Source: Sphaerospermopsis kisseleviana NIES-73
GTDB taxonomy: Bacteria; Cyanobacteriota; Cyanobacteriia; Cyanobacteriales; Nostocaceae
DNA length: 37,675 bases
Assembly: GCF_002368075.1 (NCBI RefSeq)
Contig: NZ_AP018314.1
Coordinates: forward strand, 2,870,462 to 2,908,136
Reading direction: 5' to 3'
The notes beneath the pieces are model-generated. The model saw nothing but the letters and a program-made list of their open reading frames with translations, did not search any database and had not been told where the DNA came from. A program made the position numbers and the translations under genes. This document shows positions 1 through 9,388 of this stretch, piece by piece (positions within the stretch are counted from its first letter, which is position 1; every line of letters begins with the position of its first letter).

Positions 1-6
1 GACTCC

Positions 7-1056
7 TTAAAAATTAATTATTCCGCCAAATTCTGCCATCATTTCTTCTAAGAGTTCTTCCATCATTTCTTCTCTGAGGGAACGCAAACTGGATGGACCT
101 TCTAGAAATTCTTTGATGGTAATTTTCTTGTCTCTAAAGTTCTGAATAAAATCACGAATATCAACTACAATTTCAATTTGAGCTTCTAATTGCTGCAACA
201 TGACACCTGTGGCATCAATTCCGTGTTTAGCAGCTTTGCGAGCATCAGAAACCATTGCTCCTTCAGGAGTATTTTTAGCTAATCTTAGTTCTTGTTTTAA
301 TTTCTCATATTGAGTTTTGAGAATTTCATTTTGCTGTTCTAAATTTTTACATCTGCGATTTAAATCATCTTCGTTATTATTATCAATATTTTCCCCTAGC
401 TGATGTTGTCTTTCGATTTCTAATAGTCTGGCTAAATCTCCTTCTTGGTAAGCTTTATTAATTTCTTTCATGATCTCTGTATGAGATTTATGTGTTTCAG
501 AATCTTGTACTTTGTCTGGATGAAAGATTTCTGCTAGTTTTAAAAATGTCTGTCTAATTTTTCGAGAATCTTCACTTCTACTAGCAGAGGTTGATTCAAC
601 TTCCTGTTGTGAATCCCAATATTGATTTTGACGATGTTGATGATTGTCTGTTTCTGGGTTTTCAAACATTTCATCTAGTTCAGTATCTTCATCTTCACCC
701 ACAGCTTTGGGGCTAATTATTCCTGACATTTGTAAATTCATGTACAGGGATTCTATTTTGTTTTGGGTTTGTTTACCAAATTTTCTAGTAGTCAGAAGTT
801 CCTGAAAAAGTGCATGAATTTCTTGATCTAAATCTGACATTTTTCGGAAACAAGGACTGGCTTTTTGAAATATTTCTGTAGCTAGAGAACGCATTTTTTC
901 AACAAAATTATTGATTTCCGTGCGCTTTTTCTTAATCTGTTTTAATAAGGATTGATGTTCTTTTTCTAGAGATGCTAAATATATATGCAGGTCAGAAAGT
1001 GCCAGTGTGGTGGTTGTTGGGGGTGTTGGTGATGCAGACTTGGTTTTTTTAGGCAT
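7..1056 (-). CDS. J-domain-like coiled-coil protein
   Basis: A protein of 350 residues when started at the ATG at 1056 (MPKKTK...). An upstream in-frame ATG exists at 1119, but it lies in low-complexity spacer almost touching the neighbouring stop codon, so the internal start is preferred. The N-terminal half is highly charged and predicted coiled coil. The middle holds a J-domain-like helical segment with the HPD tripeptide (LAEIFHPDKVQD), the signature by which DnaJ proteins stimulate Hsp70 ATPase. A second coiled coil follows (EQQNEILKTQYEKLKQEL) and the C-terminus is rich in Glu and Met. There is no Gly/Phe region or zinc finger, so it is not canonical DnaJ; a J-domain adaptor for a DnaK is the likely role. 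The client is unknown. It lies downstream of the carotenoid oxygenase gene on the same strand. Confidence 0.75.
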   Translation of the reverse strand: MPKKTKSASPTPPTTTTLALSDLHIYLASLEKEHQSLLKQIKKKRTEINNFVEKMRSLATEIFQKASPCFRKMSDLDQEIHALFQELLTTRKFGKQTQNKIESLYMNLQMSGIISPKAVGEDEDTELDEMFENPETDNHQHRQNQYWDSQQEVESTSASRSEDSRKIRQTFLKLAEIFHPDKVQDSETHKSHTEIMKEINKAYQEGDLARLLEIERQHQLGENIDNNNEDDLNRRCKNLEQQNEILKTQYEKLKQELRLAKNTPEGAMVSDARKAAKHGIDATGVMLQQLEAQIEIVVDIRDFIQNFRDKKITIKEFLEGPSSLRSLREEMMEELLEEMMAEFGGIINF

Positions 1057-1119
1057 AAAATTGGGAATGGGGAATTGGCAAGAGTTGATTAATTTAATTT
1101 TACAATGCCCCATGCCCAA

Positions 1120-2523
1120 TTATCTATTTAATTGTACTTGGGATATCCAAGCACCGTGAAAACCATAGGGTACTCTTTGGGGAATAATTACTCTTGCAAC
1201 TGGTTCACTGGTGATATCTTGAGCATTGATAACTACTAATTCGGAAGTGTCTAAATTTTGATCATAAACAAAGGTGATCAACCAACCATCATCTTCTGTG
1301 GTTGCATTTGTGGTTGTATTTAAACGAGGTGCAAATACAGTTTCACCACCATAACGCCCTTCTCCAAATTCATGGGTTTGGGTTTTGCCATCTTGGAAAT
1401 TATACTTAATTACACCATCAAATAAAGGCAGAGGACTATTAGCCATTTTGCCAGCATAACCGTATTGGGTTTTTCTCCCTAGCAGGTTTTCGTTAACACG
1501 GGGAAATTCTGCGGGTACGTCATCTAACTTTTCTTCTGTGACTGTACCTGTTTTGAGGTGAAAACGCCAACGATGTAAGAGGGGTATATTTGCGGTGGGA
1601 TCATTTGTTGAGATATTGGTTTCTAATACGGTGGTAGAACTCATGCGACAAGCAATAAGGATGATTTCGTCTTCTGTTTCATAGGCGTTCATGGTGTGGA
1701 AAACGTAACAGGAAGGACTCTCAAACCAACGGATATTGCTGTTGTCTCCGTGACGGGGTAAAATGCCAAAACGACTGGGGCGATCGCTCTCAAACATCAT
1801 CATTGGTTCTCCCCTTTGCATCCGTTCTACACTGAATGTCAGGGGTAAATCCATGAAAATTGTATAATTTTCAGTAATGGCGAAGTCGTGCATCATTACC
1901 CCTATTGGTAGTTCAATGGGTACAATCTGCAATATTTCCCCTTGTGCAGAAACTACGCCATATTGTAAGTACGGGGGTGCAAAGGAATAACCAAAGAACA
2001 TCATTTCCCCGGTAACTGGGTCTACTTTGGGATGGGCGGTAAAAGGGGAAATTAGTTTATGATTGTAAGTATATTCTCCTATGGTTTGTAATTCAGGAAG
2101 TTGAATATTATGGGGTGATCCTCCTTCCCACAATGCTAAAAATTGTCCAGCGTGCCAAACTAAGGCAGTATTAGCGGTGTTTTTCCCTGGTCCATAAGGG
2201 TTGTCCATTTGCGGTGGTTCTAAAAGTCCACTCCAAACAGCTTTCCCTACTTGGTTTTCAATGTTCCAACCTCTAGTACGCACATAACGGTTACGATAAA
2301 TAGCTTTACCATTGGTAATTTCTACACCGTGCAACATTCCATCACCATCAAACCAGTGATATTGTCCTATGGGTGAATGTTGGGGGTTTGGTCCATTACG
2401 AACAAACATCCCGGAAAGGTCGGGGGGTAGTTCACCAATGACTTTCAAGGTTTCTGCGGTAATTTCTTGGCTAACTGGGGCAAAATTCCCATCTAAATAG
2501 GGATTTACTAAGGTGGTGGTCAT
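1120..2523 (-). CDS. Carotenoid oxygenase (RPE65/CCD family)
   Basis: A 467-residue protein of the carotenoid cleavage oxygenase family, non-haem iron enzymes that cut carotenoids or apocarotenoids at a double bond to give aldehydes or ketones. The N-terminus carries the family motif FVRNGPNP followed by HWFDGDGMLHG. The four histidines expected to bind Fe(II) can be placed at H164 (FTAHPK), H212 (MMHDFAIT), H276 (FHTMNAYE) and H456 (YGFHGAW). Length fits the bacterial enzymes. No signal peptide is seen, so it is probably cytoplasmic or membrane-associated. It resembles Nostoc carotenoid cleavage dioxygenases, but substrate and cleavage position cannot be read from sequence. The ATG at 2523 is about 100 bp from the divergent histidine phosphatase gene, with an STRR between them. 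Confidence 0.93.
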   Translation of the reverse strand: MTTTLVNPYLDGNFAPVSQEITAETLKVIGELPPDLSGMFVRNGPNPQHSPIGQYHWFDGDGMLHGVEITNGKAIYRNRYVRTRGWNIENQVGKAVWSGLLEPPQMDNPYGPGKNTANTALVWHAGQFLALWEGGSPHNIQLPELQTIGEYTYNHKLISPFTAHPKVDPVTGEMMFFGYSFAPPYLQYGVVSAQGEILQIVPIELPIGVMMHDFAITENYTIFMDLPLTFSVERMQRGEPMMMFESDRPSRFGILPRHGDNSNIRWFESPSCYVFHTMNAYETEDEIILIACRMSSTTVLETNISTNDPTANIPLLHRWRFHLKTGTVTEEKLDDVPAEFPRVNENLLGRKTQYGYAGKMANSPLPLFDGVIKYNFQDGKTQTHEFGEGRYGGETVFAPRLNTTTNATTEDDGWLITFVYDQNLDTSELVVINAQDITSEPVARVIIPQRVPYGFHGAWISQVQLNR

Positions 2524-2571
2524 TGTTATTGTTGAGTTTTATGAAGGTACTTTATTTAATATAGCTATTTC

Positions 2572-2620
2572 CCAAAATCCAAAATCCAAAATCTAAAATC
2601 TAAAATCCAAAATCTAAAAT
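2572..2620. repeat. STRR, 7-bp unit CCAAAAT/CTAAAAT
   Basis: Seven consecutive heptamers alternating CCAAAAT and CTAAAAT lie in the divergent promoter region between the carotenoid oxygenase and histidine phosphatase genes, ending four bases before the phosphatase ATG. This is a short tandemly repeated repetitive sequence typical of heterocystous cyanobacteria. Confidence 0.9.
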
Positions 2621-2624
2621 TGTT

Positions 2625-3263
2625 ATGAGTTTAACTCTTTACCTACTCCGTCACGGTGAAACAGAATGTAGCCGCAATCATGCTTTTTGTGGTTCGATAG
2701 ATTCAGAATTAACTCCTGAAGGTGTAGAAATGGCTCATGCTTTTGCTGCTGCTTATCGTTCTACTCCTTGGGAAGCAATTTTTGCTAGTCCCATGCGTCG
2801 CACTATGGAGACGGCAAAACCTCTATGTACGGCGTTAGGAATACAACCAATTTTGCGGGATGGTTTACGAGAAATTAACTATGGTAAATGGGAAGGAAAA
2901 ACCCCAGAAGTGATCAGTCAGGAATATCATGATGATTATCTGCGCTGGTCTGCTGATCCGGCTTGGTATGCACCCAATGGAGGAGAATTAGCTGTAACAA
3001 TTGCTTCTCGCGCTATGCAGGTGATTGAAGAAATTAAACAGCTTTACAAAAATGGTAATGTTTTATTTGTTACTCATAAAGCAACAATTAGAATTATTCT
3101 GTGTAGTTTGTTGGGTATTGATGTGGGGCGTTTTCGTTATCGTTGGGGATGTCCCGTTGGTTCTGTGAGTATTATAGAATTTACTGAACATGGTCCGATG
3201 TTGTTAACTTTAGCAGATCGGACTCATTTAGATGCAAGATTGCGAAGTTTAGGAGGAACGTAA
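2625..3263 (+). CDS. Histidine phosphatase family protein
   Basis: A 212-residue member of the histidine phosphatase (phosphoglycerate mutase-like) superfamily. The phosphohistidine motif LLRHGETE places the catalytic H10 with R9 and E12. A second conserved histidine occurs in FVTHKATIRI near residue 152, and the proton-donor glutamate region is LREINYGKWEGK. Cyanobacterial members include phosphoserine phosphatase-like and alpha-ribazole phosphatase-like enzymes; neither can be assigned here. It is followed directly by an STRR and then era on the same strand, but the 220-bp gap argues for separate transcription. Confidence 0.88.
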   Translation: MSLTLYLLRHGETECSRNHAFCGSIDSELTPEGVEMAHAFAAAYRSTPWEAIFASPMRRTMETAKPLCTALGIQPILRDGLREINYGKWEGKTPEVISQEYHDDYLRWSADPAWYAPNGGELAVTIASRAMQVIEEIKQLYKNGNVLFVTHKATIRIILCSLLGIDVGRFRYRWGCPVGSVSIIEFTEHGPMLLTLADRTHLDARLRSLGGT

Positions 3264-3304
3264 ATTGGTGATTGGTGATTGGTGATTGGTGATTGGTGAT
3301 TGGG
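3264..3304. repeat. STRR, 7-bp unit ATTGGTG
   Basis: Five to six tandem copies of ATTGGTG begin immediately after the stop codon of the histidine phosphatase gene. The rest of the 220-bp gap to era is AT-rich, with no recognised site. Confidence 0.9.
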
Positions 3305-3483
3305 AAGAATAAACTCTTGGTTTTTTACTGTCACCTGTTACCTGATTCCAAAATAGATTACACTAAAAATAAAGACATACTCGCACATAACAATGTAATT
3401 TTATGTTTGTGATTTTATGTATGTTTTATTTTCGGGAAAAAACCAATCTATTTTAATTTGAAAATATAAAGGTGTAATCAAAC

Positions 3484-4440
3484 GTGAGTAATATTGATAA
3501 TTATAGTTTTACAGTTGCTGAAGAATTTGCGATTCCCCAAGCACCTGCTAATTTTAAATCTGGGTTTATCGGTATTATTGGTCGTCCTAATGTCGGTAAA
3601 TCTACTTTGATGAATCAATTAATAGGACAAAAAATAGCGATTACTTCACCAGTAGCGCAAACTACTAGAAATCGGTTAAGGGGAATTTTAACTACTGATC
3701 AAGCGCAGTTAATTTTTGTGGATACTCCAGGGATTCATAAACCACATCATCAACTGGGGGAAGTGCTAGTACAAAATGCCAAAATAGCCATTGAATCGGT
3801 AGATGTGGTATTGTTTGTAGTTGATGGAACAGCGGTTTGTGGTGGAGGCGATCGCTTTATTGCTGAGTTATTAAGTCGGAGTGAAATACCTGTAATTTTG
3901 GGTATTAATAAAATTGATGAACAACCAGCAGATTCGGAAAAAATAGATAATAGTTATATTGAATTAGCAAGAGAAAATGAATGGCAAATTCTCAAATTTT
4001 CAGCGGTGAATGGTGAGGGTTTACTAGAACTGCAAGATTTATTAATTGCACATTTAGAACCTGGTCCTTTTTATTATCCACCAGATTTGGTGACAGATCA
4101 ACCGGAAAGATTTATTATGGGGGAATTAATCAGGGAACAGATTTTATTGTTGACTCGTGAAGAAGTACCTCATTCAGTGGCGATCGCCATTGACTTAGTA
4201 GAAGAAACCCCAACTATTACCCGTGTACTTGCAACTATTCACGTAGAAAGAGATTCCCAAAAAGGAATTTTAATTGGTAAAGGTGGGACAATGTTAAAAT
4301 CTATTGGTAGTGCTGCACGTGAACAAATCCAAAAACTAATTGCGGGTAAAGTTTATTTAGAATTATTTGTGAAAGTACAACCAAAATGGCGACATTCACG
4401 GGTGAGGTTAGCAGAGTTAGGATATAGGGTGGAAGAATAG
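3484..4440 (+). CDS. era: GTPase Era (16S rRNA maturation)
   Basis: A 318-residue Era: a GTPase fused to a KH RNA-binding domain that binds the 3' end of 16S rRNA and assists 30S assembly. G1 is GRPNVGKST (33-41), G3 is DTPG (80-83) and G4 is NKID (142-145). The KH domain has the GxxG loop GKGG at 265-268. Length is slightly above the usual ~300 because of an N-terminal extension of about 25 residues before SGFIGIIG. The start is a GTG preceded by AAGG at an 11-base spacing; no better in-frame ATG lies before the G domain. Two HIP1 octamers lie within the gene. Confidence 0.97.
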   Translation: MSNIDNYSFTVAEEFAIPQAPANFKSGFIGIIGRPNVGKSTLMNQLIGQKIAITSPVAQTTRNRLRGILTTDQAQLIFVDTPGIHKPHHQLGEVLVQNAKIAIESVDVVLFVVDGTAVCGGGDRFIAELLSRSEIPVILGINKIDEQPADSEKIDNSYIELARENEWQILKFSAVNGEGLLELQDLLIAHLEPGPFYYPPDLVTDQPERFIMGELIREQILLLTREEVPHSVAIAIDLVEETPTITRVLATIHVERDSQKGILIGKGGTMLKSIGSAAREQIQKLIAGKVYLELFVKVQPKWRHSRVRLAELGYRVEE

Positions 4441-4794
4441 AAGATGGGGGAATGGGGATTTTGTCTGAATCAGGATTTTCAGGATATCTTCTTTGCGACT
4501 TTGCTCCTTAGCGACTTTGCGCGAAATAGATTTTTGTGTGAATTAGGATTTCCAGTATTTGAGGATTTTCAGGATGTTATTTGATGATGGTTGGTTACGC
4601 ACAAGTCACTAAATAACGAACCGCAAAGGACGCAAAGGACACAAAGGAAAGAGGTTTTTAGAGAGATTTGTCATTTTCATCCTGTACATCCTTTAATCCT
4701 GGACATCCTGATTCAGACAAAAATATCATCCACCCATCATTTTCAATCAAGCAAATATTTGATTTACTGTTAACTTTAAATAGTTTTGTGTGAA
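4441..4794. repeat. Intergenic region with GTCTGAATCAGGAT-type and TTTGCG repeats
   Basis: This 354-bp gap has no convincing gene. It holds a dispersed repeat family built on TTGTCTGAATCAGGAT followed by AGGAT-type units: a partial copy at 4461-4485, a second at 4532-4576 and an inverted copy at 4677-4723. Related copies lie at 6964-7004 and 7187-7230, on the other side of the restriction-modification genes. Between them is the common cyanobacterial GCAAAGGACGCAAAGGACAC repeat (about 4612-4650). A 60-codon open frame here is translated repeat. Confidence 0.8.
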
Positions 4795-5463
4795 TTAAGA
4801 AATTAAGAGATTTTCTATACCTGTTGTGTTTCCTGCAATAGAGACTTGAATCACTCTACTATATTGTAATCGCCATTGCAAAGCATTGGAAATAGTCAGA
4901 TAGCCAATTTCTGGAGGTTCACGTAAAATTCTTTCTGCAAGTGTTTCTCTACCAATTTCGTCTAACGGAAAATTTCGTTCTTCTAAAAAAGCTATCACAT
5001 CATCTTTATTACCATGACGGCGTAAAATTTCTTGTAAACCGTAGCTAGTTTGATAATCTCCAGTACGTTTTTTATCTACAAAAACAACGTTTTGAAAGTT
5101 TAGATTTGCAGTATGAGAATTATAGTCATCATTTTTTTCATAGCTAAATATTAATATTAACAGATGATAACCTAAACTATATACTTTTTGACTGGCATTT
5201 TTAAAGGGACATGAAGATTGAGGTTGTCGGATTGAAGTTACTTTTAAATCAACTTCTAAACCAGGAAAATCTATTCCTAACGCTGCACTACCAAGAGTGT
5301 AATCATACCTCTTTGATAAATATTGATTAAAAGTAGATTCTACGTAAGTTCCTACAGCTTTTCCATCTGTAACTCCATATAAATTATTAATTGGTGTTGC
5401 ACTCAGTTCTAAGCAAAAACTACGTGCAGCCATTTGCAACGATTCAAGTGTGAGTAATTCCAT
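4795..5463 (-). CDS. Type II restriction endonuclease (PD-(D/E)XK type)
   Basis: A 222-residue protein encoded 37 bp downstream of a cytosine-C5 methyltransferase on the same strand, the classical layout of a type II restriction-modification pair. The segment GIDFPGLEVDLKVTS (63-77) fits a PD-(D/E)XK active site, with D65 and D72-x-K74 (E70 nearby); a conserved-looking Glu lies at position 42 (GTYVEST). I recognise the overall pattern (PINNLYGVTDGKAVGTYVE near the N-terminus, LTISNALQWRLQYSR near the C-terminus) as a restriction-endonuclease family, but I cannot name the recognition site. The ATG at 5463 is preferred to a TTG three codons upstream. The frame looks intact. Confidence 0.8.
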   Translation of the reverse strand: MELLTLESLQMAARSFCLELSATPINNLYGVTDGKAVGTYVESTFNQYLSKRYDYTLGSAALGIDFPGLEVDLKVTSIRQPQSSCPFKNASQKVYSLGYHLLILIFSYEKNDDYNSHTANLNFQNVVFVDKKRTGDYQTSYGLQEILRRHGNKDDVIAFLEERNFPLDEIGRETLAERILREPPEIGYLTISNALQWRLQYSRVIQVSIAGNTTGIENLLIS

Positions 5464-5500
5464 ATTTTGCAAAATTCATTAAATAAGGAAATAAAAAAAA

Positions 5501-6685
5501 CTAAATAGCTAAAGTTAATTGTTGGTAATTAGATGTATTAAACTCAATATTTTTTTTACCAATTCTTTTACATACCCATTCTACACAAGCAGGAACAATT
5601 GCATTACCAAACAAAGCATATTGATCATAAATTTTTGCTTCTCTACACCAATGATCAGGAAAACCCATTAACCGCGCATATTCAATGTTAGTTAAACGTC
5701 GATATTTATCATTTACTTTATAGCGTTCATAGTGTCTGGAAGTAGAAGCAGTTAATGTTGATGCAATACCATTAATACCAAATATTGTATAACCCAGTCT
5801 TGAACCTCCATCCTGATTATATAATATCTCTACTCCTTGACAATAACGATTCACAGCCTTACTTTTTTTAATCCTTTCTAAAGTATCAATTGTAAAATCA
5901 AATTGAGGTTCTATTGCTGTCTCATCTTGCAAAATATCTTTTAGCATTTTTCTGGGTTTAATATCTGGTAATAGCGACATATTGCGAGTAAACATTTTAT
6001 TTTTATAAGCAATTCCCCAATTACCATTCTTGCCTTTACTTTCAGCTATAGGGGACATATATTTTTCTATGAGAAAGTCTATATCTTCTAGATTTATCAA
6101 ATCTTTTTGGGTTAAAAATACAGATGTTTTTTCTAAAAAATCACAATTGATATTGACAGAATTAAACTTAGTACCAAAAATAAAAATTCTTTCTCGATTT
6201 TGAGGAATACTAAAACTAATAGGACTAATGATTCTCCATTCAATTAAATAATCTAATTCAGATAAGGCATTTAAAATAACTTTGAAGTGATAACCATTTT
6301 CCATTGTTAAAAGTCTTTTGACATTTTCCAATAAAAAATACTGTGGTTGTTTTACAGCTATAATTTCCACAATACGTTCAAATAATGTTCCTCTAACCTG
6401 ATCTCTTACTCCTAGTTTTTTACCAGCAGGGCTAAAAGGTTGACAAGGAAAACCAGCAGTTAAAAGATTATGATTAGGTATATCGGATATAGAAATATTA
6501 TTAATGTCACCTAAAACAATAGAATCATCACCAAAATTACTCTGATAAACTTGACAAGATAATTCATTAATATCATTTGCCCAAATAGTTTGAATATTAG
6601 CAGATTCCAAACCTAAACGAAAACCTCCAATACCTGCAAATAACTCTATAGCCGTTAATAATTCTTGTGTTTTTTCTGTTTTCAT
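5501..6685 (-). CDS. DNA (cytosine-5-)-methyltransferase
   Basis: A 394-residue C5-cytosine methyltransferase with the conserved motifs in order: motif I ELFAGIGGFRLGL near the N-terminus (SAM binding), motif IV GFPCQPFS with the catalytic Cys, motif VI ENVKRL, motif VIII QNRERIFIFG, a variable target-recognition region of about 130 residues, motif IX RRLTNIEYARLMGFP and motif X YALFGNAIVP. It would protect host DNA from the endonuclease encoded directly downstream. Base composition is more AT-rich than neighbouring era and dxs, which fits horizontal acquisition. The target sequence is not deducible. Confidence 0.95.
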   Translation of the reverse strand: MKTEKTQELLTAIELFAGIGGFRLGLESANIQTIWANDINELSCQVYQSNFGDDSIVLGDINNISISDIPNHNLLTAGFPCQPFSPAGKKLGVRDQVRGTLFERIVEIIAVKQPQYFLLENVKRLLTMENGYHFKVILNALSELDYLIEWRIISPISFSIPQNRERIFIFGTKFNSVNINCDFLEKTSVFLTQKDLINLEDIDFLIEKYMSPIAESKGKNGNWGIAYKNKMFTRNMSLLPDIKPRKMLKDILQDETAIEPQFDFTIDTLERIKKSKAVNRYCQGVEILYNQDGGSRLGYTIFGINGIASTLTASTSRHYERYKVNDKYRRLTNIEYARLMGFPDHWCREAKIYDQYALFGNAIVPACVEWVCKRIGKKNIEFNTSNYQQLTLAI

Positions 6686-7322
6686 TAACTTCTAAAAATA
6701 GCTTCGTTTTCTTTGTGGTTCAATGATTACTATAGCAAAGTATGGGAACTAGAAAAACCCAGGAATGAATTAATTTTATCTTTGCGTCTTAACGTCACTA
6801 CCTTAACAATTCTTAACCCCAAAATCCCAAAAAAGTTTCAACACCCTTTTTTAGCCCGAAATTATTGAGAATGGTTGCGAATGACTCAACGTATTTTCAA
6901 GGGTCTTGACTTCTGACAGGGTTGTGTTATGATAGGTTTTAGAATAATCCAAGGGAGTATTATTGTCTGAATCAGGACATCCAGGATTTAAGGATTTTCA
7001 GGATAAGAACGCAGATTATCAGAATCAGTATTTAAGCTGTTGTGCATTTAATTTGTATAAGTGGAACAGGCATCTTGCCTGTTAAACAAGAGTTCAGAAT
7101 ATTAGGATTATACAATTTAGCTGTGTAACAGCTTAAGAATGTACAGGATATCTTCTTTGCGTCTTTGCGTGAGGAAATAGATAAATTTTGTCAGAATCAG
7201 GATTACCAGGATTTGAGGATTTTCAGGATGTTAAAGGCAGAGCCTTAAATAATTCATTCCCATACAGAGTATGGGAACGAGAGATAACAAGAGATACAGA
7301 GTATGGGAACGAAAAAAGAAAA
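6686..7322. repeat. 637-bp intergenic region with dispersed repeats
   Basis: No gene is seen. The region contains copies of the GTCTGAATCAGGAT/AGGATTTTCAGGAT family at 6964-7004 and 7187-7230, a TCTTTGCGTCTTTGCGTGAG repeat at about 7151-7170 and a 103-bp MITE (separate entry). Near dxs there is a duplicated TACAGAGTATGGGAACGA unit whose first copy forms a perfect 7-bp hairpin (CCCATAC at 7259-7265, GTATGGG at 7269-7275). The upstream region of the methyltransferase gene is also here, but no promoter is convincing. Confidence 0.75.
7033..7135. mobile_element. 103-bp MITE, copy 1
   Basis: A 103-bp element with perfect 9-bp terminal inverted repeats (TAAGCTGTT / AACAGCTTA) that extend imperfectly to about 28 bp. 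An internal hairpin has AACAGGCA and TGCCTGTT arms with a TCT loop. It matches, in inverted orientation, the element at 29234-29336 with one difference in 103 bases. It has no coding capacity, so it must be moved in trans if mobile. No clear target duplication flanks this copy. Confidence 0.85.
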
Positions 7323-9218
7323 CTACTTAACAGCAGCTAATTCTTTCTTAAAGAAAGCTTGCATAATATTCTCTGCAATTTGCTGACTGGTTAAACCTAA
7401 ACTAGCCTTAGATTCATCTGGTGTGGCATGATCTACTAACTGATCAGGAACACCAATTCTTTTAACTGGTACAACCACATCAGCATCAAGTAAAGCTTCC
7501 GCTACCGCAGAACCAAAACCACCCATTAAACAACCTTCTTCCAAAGTGACAACTCGGCCAATTTGTTTTGCCAAAGGTACAATTAAATCTGTATCCAAAG
7601 GTTTCACAAATCGGGCATTAATGACAGTGGCTTCAATACCGTGTTCGCTGAGAATTTCTGCTGCTTGCATACCTGGGTAAACCATCGTACCATAGCCGAC
7701 AATTAACACATCATCGCCTTGGCGGAGAATTTCCCCTTTACCAATTTCCAACGCTTCCCAGCCTTCTTCCATCAAGGGAACACCGTAACCATTACCACGG
7801 GGGAAACGCATAGCGATCGGTCCATCGGTATATTCAATACCTGTGACTGTCATCCGTTGTAGTTCTGCTTCGTCCTTGGGTGCCATTAACACCATGTTGG
7901 GAATACAACGCAGATAAGCTATATCATACATCCCTTGGTGAGTTGGGCCGTCAGCACCTACAATACCTGCCCGATCTAAACAGAAAAATACAGGCAGGTT
8001 TTGAATGCAGACATCATGGATAATTTGATCGTAGGCACGTTGTAAGAAGGTAGAATAAATGGCAGCTACCGGACGCATACCTTCACAAGCTAAACCCGCA
8101 GCTAAGGTAACGGCGTGTTGTTCAGCAATACCCACATCAATATATTGGTTAGGTAATTTAGCTTGTAATTTATCTAAACCTGTACCTGTAGCCATAGCAG
8201 CAGTAATACCGACTATCTTCGGGTTTTGTTCTGCTAATTTCACCAAAGTGTGAGAAAAGACTTTTGCGTAAGCAGGTGGTTTAGGTTTACTAGAAGGAAT
8301 AGCTTTACCAGTGGTCAAATTAAAGGGGTTTTGGGCATGATAGCCTACTTGGTCTTTTTCTGCCATTTCATAGCCTTTACCCTTGACGGTGGCTACGTGA
8401 ACCAGCACTGGACCAGTCATTTGATGTGCTTGTTGGAAGGTGGCGATCAGTTCTTCTAAATTATGGCCATCCACTGGACCCATGTAGGTAAAACCTAGTT
8501 CTTCAAAAACTGCGCCAACTTTGGAAACAGCTAACCGTTTCATCCCTTCGGTAATGCGTTCTAGTTCATCACCAACAAAGGGAATATTTTTAAATTGTTC
8601 CTCAATGTTATCAGTGAGAAATTGCATCGGGGGACTGAGGCGCATTTTATTTAAGTAGCGGGGAATAGCGCCGACGTTGGGAGAAATGGACATCTCGTTA
8701 TCATTGAGAACTACCAACAAGTTAGTTTTAGGGAGGTGGCCTGCGTGGTTAATAGCTTCTAATGCCATACCGCCGGTTAAAGCACCATCACCGATCACCG
8801 CTACTGTTTTAAATTTTTCCCCTTTTAAGTCACGGGCTAAGGCCATACCCAAAGCGGCGGAAATACTTGTAGAAGCGTGTCCTGCGCCAAAGTGATCAAA
8901 TTGGTTTTCACAACGTTTGAGATATCCCGCTACTCCGTCTTTTTGTCTGAGGGTGTGGAAGTCGTGGTAGCGTCCGGTAATTAGTTTATGGGGATAAGCT
9001 TGGTGTCCTACATCCCAAATTACTTTATCCCGATCTAAGTCCAATGTTTGATATAGTCCCAAGGTTAATTCTACAACTCCTAAACCTGGTCCCAAATGTC
9101 CCCCACTTGCGGCTACGGTTTGTAAGTGTTTATCTCTAATTTGTTTGGCTATTTGCTGTAACTGCCGAATAGACAAACCGTGCAACTGGTTAGGATGGGT
9201 AATTTCACTCAGGTGCAT
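7323..9218 (-). CDS. dxs: 1-deoxy-D-xylulose-5-phosphate synthase
   Basis: The 631-residue DXS catalyses the thiamine-diphosphate-dependent condensation of pyruvate with glyceraldehyde 3-phosphate to DXP, the first step of the MEP isoprenoid pathway that supplies carotenoids, the chlorophyll tail and quinones. Visible hallmarks are [10 protein letters not shown] (38-47), the ThDP/Mg motif starting GDGALTGG, the catalytic-glutamate segment DVGIAEQHA and the second-half motif [15 protein letters not shown]. Length is normal and the frame intact. Starts at the ATG at 9218. It is followed by repeat-rich spacer, so it is probably monocistronic. Confidence 0.97.
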   Translation of the reverse strand: MHLSEITHPNQLHGLSIRQLQQIAKQIRDKHLQTVAASGGHLGPGLGVVELTLGLYQTLDLDRDKVIWDVGHQAYPHKLITGRYHDFHTLRQKDGVAGYLKRCENQFDHFGAGHASTSISAALGMALARDLKGEKFKTVAVIGDGALTGGMALEAINHAGHLPKTNLLVVLNDNEMSISPNVGAIPRYLNKMRLSPPMQFLTDNIEEQFKNIPFVGDELERITEGMKRLAVSKVGAVFEELGFTYMGPVDGHNLEELIATFQQAHQMTGPVLVHVATVKGKGYEMAEKDQVGYHAQNPFNLTTGKAIPSSKPKPPAYAKVFSHTLVKLAEQNPKIVGITAAMATGTGLDKLQAKLPNQYIDVGIAEQHAVTLAAGLACEGMRPVAAIYSTFLQRAYDQIIHDVCIQNLPVFFCLDRAGIVGADGPTHQGMYDIAYLRCIPNMVLMAPKDEAELQRMTVTGIEYTDGPIAMRFPRGNGYGVPLMEEGWEALEIGKGEILRQGDDVLIVGYGTMVYPGMQAAEILSEHGIEATVINARFVKPLDTDLIVPLAKQIGRVVTLEEGCLMGGFGSAVAEALLDADVVVPVKRIGVPDQLVDHATPDESKASLGLTSQQIAENIMQAFFKKELAAVK

Positions 9219-9321
9219 ATTATAAGGTTTTCCTCTCTAACTCTACTTTTTGGCATTAATTGATTTTCCCACTTCCGGGACTATAAAAATCTCACTGTCA
9301 CCAGTTTTATCAATATAACGT

Positions 9322-9357
9322 TGACTGGTGATTGGTGACTGGTGACTGGTGACTGGG
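9322..9357. repeat. STRR, unit GACTGGT / ATTGGTG
   Basis: About five tandem 7-8 base units (GACTGGTG, ATTGGTG) lie between dxs and the SLH-domain gene. Confidence 0.85.
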
Positions 9358-9388
9358 AAAATACAAATAATTTCTCCCCATCTCTCCG

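Noticed and set aside
4591-4773. 60-codon open frame (NEPQRTQRTQRKEV...)
   Set aside because: It is translated dispersed repeat (GCAAAGGAC units); such frames are recurrent false genes in cyanobacteria.
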